This document shows positions 61,200-64,000 of a stretch of DNA of 64,000 nt, in pieces. The position numbers and the translations under genes are program-made. The DNA is from Tigriopus japonicus (taxonomy: Eukaryota; Arthropoda; Copepoda; Harpacticoida; Harpacticidae). Below the pieces are notes generated by a model. That model ran no database searches, was not told where the DNA came from, and saw nothing but the letters and a program-made list of their open reading frames with translations. Positions within the stretch are counted from its first letter, which is position 1; every line of letters begins with the position of its first letter. The stretch is from contig CM021317.1 in the NCBI GenBank assembly GCA_010645155.1, positions 12,591,336 through 12,655,335 of the forward strand. The letters are read 5' to 3'.

Positions 61200-61310
61200 G
61201 TTTCGAGCCGATTTCCCGAGTTTCGAGCTCACCCGAGCCGAGTTAAAACGAGCCGAGCTTTTCCGAGCCCCCGAGTTAAACCGAGTTAAAAACGAGCCGG
61301 AAGTAGGCCC
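61200..61310 (+). repeat. CGAGCC/CGAGTT low-complexity tract
   Basis: A run of CGAGCCGAGTT-like units separated by short A- or T-rich spacers. It resembles the CGAGCCCTA border of the hAT-like element at 62507-62977 and may be the decayed end of such an element. Confidence 0.55.
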
Positions 61311-62329
61311 ATGATCTTAAAGAGCTAAATACCTTAGAGGGTATATGAGGAATCTCCACCCGATATCTTTAGCTTTCAACACCATTTAGACATTCTGTAT
61401 GCCCTGAATGAGATAAATTTCTTTCCTAAAATTATTCCAACACTGAATTTCTTTAGTTTGAGTGCAGCTTGTTACAATTTTGATGTCAACTTTTTGGCGG
61501 TCTTTAGACGCTCTAGCAATAAACTCTTTGCCATGAATTTCATGAAATCACAGCGTGACTGAAAGTTTTTCCAAATGGGGATTTGAACGAATGAGATTAT
61601 GCAAAACAAAAGATCACCGCATTGGAATTGACTTTCCAGCAAAAAGCTCTTTACAAAGGGATGCTCCAAATTTTCAAAGGAAAGCCTAAAGTTGCCTTCA
61701 GATTAAGAACACGTCACCGCTACTTTTTGTAGTTATGAACTTCTCGGTTCACACTCGAGACAACAAAACGCACTGTTGACCTAGTGTTAAGACGAACTCG
61801 TAAAATTTTGCACTCGTGCCATTCATCTGAGTGGCTATTTCGGTGAAATGTCATTCAAAAATGTTTTAAGATAATTCTGTTAAAAACGGTTTGCAAAAGA
61901 TGTTGGACAGGAATTGCCAATATTTAGAAAAACATCTAAAATCTGAAATCAGAATGCTTTACAACCTTTCAAAGCAATGTTTAGAATCTTGGAGCATGAG
62001 TCTAGGCAATAAAACTTTGCAAATATTCTTTGGTACTGGTTATTAATTAACGACATTTTTGGTTAAAAAGCCATTAACTTTGGCCATTTGCCACCAAATC
62101 AATCATTGTCTTATGAAATTACATTAAGTTGGTATGTTTGCAGTTCCATTAAACAGAAGACATAAAATACAAAAAACCACTAGAGTAGGAATAAAGCAAG
62201 TGGTGAGTAATAATAGTGCCTCTTTGGGTAATATTGACATTTAACACTACTTTTTAAAAGAGAATTCTAAATTTGTAATTGCATATATACAAATCATTAG
62301 GCAGGGAGTTTTGATGAATAGAATTATAA

Positions 62330-63056
62330 AATTAGAGGATAAATGACGAATAAATTTGCCTAATTAGACGATAATATACGGTGAAAATTGCATGATTAGA
62401 CAAAAAAAGACAAATAAAAGCTATCGTTAGATGAAAATTAAGTGACTTGTCGAACGTAAAAAATGGAACTAATTTAGTAGAAAGACAAATGAAACTGACT
62501 TACATGTAAGGTTTGAATAAATTTGCAAAATGCAACTTGCACCAAAAATTGCAACTTTCAGCCATTTTCATCAGAATTAGCAACTTCTTGATTTTTTCAC
62601 CACATACAGTATCTTTTGGCATGTTTTGCCTCAATCACCGAAATTCTGCTCGATTTTGCGTGAAATATATAGTTTACACATACCTTTCTGGAACATTTTT
62701 AAAACATTGATGTTTTGCAAAATTTTGTAATAGTTTGTGTAAGGCGAAACTGTGTTCATAAGGAAGCCAAAGGTTAAAGAAAAGACAAACCGAAGACTTC
62801 AAACAGTCGCCCAACATTGAGCCAAAAATTGGCCAAATTTGACATTCATATTTTAAAAGTGACATTTTTAGGCCAAAAATAGCACTTTTTTTTAGCAACT
62901 TTTGACAAATTGGGTGTAACTTTTAACGATTTTTTAGCAACTTTAGGGCTAAAAACTGCAACTTAAACCGAGCCCTACTTACAAGACACAAGACGAATTT
63001 GAATTAAGAAGAATTAATAGCCAGTGAAACAAAAAAGACGGTTAAAACTGCTACCC
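62330..63056. repeat. GACGAATAAA-type repeat interrupted by a nested element
   Basis: 62330-62506 and about 62986-63056 carry degenerate GACGAATAAA/AAAAGACAAATAAAAG units, the reverse complement of the repeat at 18780-18990. The two parts are separated by the hAT-like element 62507-62977, so the element landed in an older repeat. Confidence 0.6.
62507..62977 (+). mobile_element. hAT-like non-autonomous element with 8-bp target duplication (nested)
   Basis: 471 bp, flanked by CTTACATG (62499-62506) and CTTACAAG (62978-62985), one mismatch in eight. The left end reads TAAGGTTTGAA and the reversed right end TAGGGCTCGG. Arms are rich in GCAACTT/AAAATTGC units around a protein-like core (about 62640-62760). 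An inverted relative lies at 22137-22570. Confidence 0.7.
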
Positions 63057-63348
63057 ACATTGAAAACAAAATACATGTCCCTGTTGATGGGAAAAATTTG
63101 ACTGCTTGTGCAGGGACCCTAGAACAAGGAAAAGACATGGAATTGTTGGTCCTGCAAAGTTAAGCCATTGATTTAAGTCTACAGATCACTCAAAAGTTGA
63201 TTATTCATTCTTTTACCCATTCCAAAAGCATAAAATTTAATCATATGAAACCATTTGGCATTCAAAAATGTATTTGAGCTTTAGTTTGTTGTATTTTAAG
63301 CAAAACCATCAGGCACAAGTTCAGTTTTGCACGATTGTAGGTTAAATT

Positions 63349-63440
63349 AGAGCGCTATAATAAAAGAGTACGCGCATGAGCTATTTTGGTCCCAAGACGT
63401 CGGTTCCATTGCACTGTGGTTCTTGGGTTCGACCTGTTTG
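63349..63440 (-). repeat. About 92-bp dispersed repeat, inverted partner of 45284-45375
   Basis: It starts TAGAGCGCTATAATAAAAGAG, continues through CCCAAGACGTCGGTTCCA and ends GGTTCTTGGGTTCGACCTG. The high identity to a copy 18 kb away implies recent spread or gene conversion. The TATAATAA(A/C)AGAG end links it to the fold-back family at 47938. Confidence 0.8.
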
Positions 63441-64000
63441 AGACAACTTTACCTATATACTATTTACTACCAAATTGACGCTCATGATCTCAGCTTACCT
63501 TTGAAAGCAAAATGTTTGACCTTTTTAGCCTTTGAAGGCCAAGACTGGCCAAAACCTTGGGTGCCGGAAGATAACCTTCTCATTCTCGTTAAACCTCGAT
63601 GCGCATTCAAGCCCAGTGCTGCTGTGAATTGACTCGGTAATGTCAGCTCTTGATAAATCTCCTCGCTGATCTGCATTGAGTTTCTTACTTTTTAGGAAAA
63701 CTTAATCCAACCAGATATGAAATTGATTGGTGAATATTTAGAACGTCAATTGAAGCCATTAGAGCATTTTCCTTGTGCACATTACTGCATTTTTATGTAA
63801 AATGACGTTTTCGTTGAACAATTGTATGGTAGCCCTGGTGACGTTGCGCATTCTTCAGGAGTCGTCAGGCTAACTGTGCTACAGACTGTTATGCCTAACC
63901 TTGTAAAAAAGTTTCGATATTTTGTACTCATAATATAGATGACAGAAGTTATTTAAGAAAGTTTTTGCAATTCACCTTTCAATTTTTGACTTTGTCACTA

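Larger units (their letters stand above)
54200..64000. other. Repeat-rich stretch without supported genes
   Basis: Nearly 10 kb with no convincing gene. It contains a minisatellite, an ATTAATCG-bordered element, a TIR element with an internal hairpin, a tRNA-derived SINE between direct repeats, a family of GGACA(A/G)TGCTGG repeats, and a nested hAT-like insertion. Open frames of 60-110 codons (for example 59504-59827 and 63423-63632) lack splice context and family features. Confidence 0.55.

Overview
The window is nuclear DNA of an animal, most likely an arthropod and plausibly a crustacean such as a copepod. Genes have many short exons with GT-AG introns, many of them 60-90 bp. Intergenic DNA is AT-rich and full of small DNA transposons. 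A yellow/major-royal-jelly-type gene sits beside ordinary animal genes, and there is an assembly gap of N. The taxon is inferred; no ribosomal or mitochondrial marker is present.

Region 1 to 8.6 kb (minus strand): the 5' two thirds or so of a RAD54L2/ARIP4-type SNF2 chromatin ATPase. I could join twelve exons in phase from the start codon at 8363 to the left edge, with a TATA box upstream. 8.6-15.6 kb: gene-free, with a large fold-back element. 15.6-17.1 kb (minus): a complete five-exon alpha-methylacyl-CoA racemase with a peroxisomal SRL terminus. 20.7-25.4 kb (plus): a five-exon secreted PEBP-family protein. 25.4-32.2 kb: low-complexity DNA with no convincing gene.

32.4-39.2 kb (plus): a zeta/iota-type diacylglycerol kinase with two C1 regions, the catalytic domain, ankyrin repeats and a PDZ-ligand tail. 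It carries a candidate 48-nt cassette exon inside the first zinc-finger region. 40.6-41.9 kb: a nearly intact Tc1/mariner element with TA target duplications and one stop codon in the transposase. 43.6-49.4 kb (minus): a complete four-exon secreted yellow-family protein. Its 3.4-kb intron holds a TIR element with a probable assembly duplication around the N gap and a fold-back element with 12-bp target duplications. 53.6-54.0 kb (plus): a small secreted orphan protein. 54-64 kb: repeats only, including a minisatellite, a tRNA-derived SINE between 109-bp direct repeats, and a nested hAT-like insertion.

The genes do not form a shared pathway; this is an ordinary stretch of chromosome with unrelated neighbours. 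The most unusual content is a rich set of small non-autonomous elements: two copies of a CTAG-ended MITE, three fold-back elements, hAT-like elements with 8-bp duplications, and elements whose protein-like core lies between short degenerate AT-rich repeats. I found no CRISPR array, no confident tRNA or rRNA gene and no prokaryotic-style operon.
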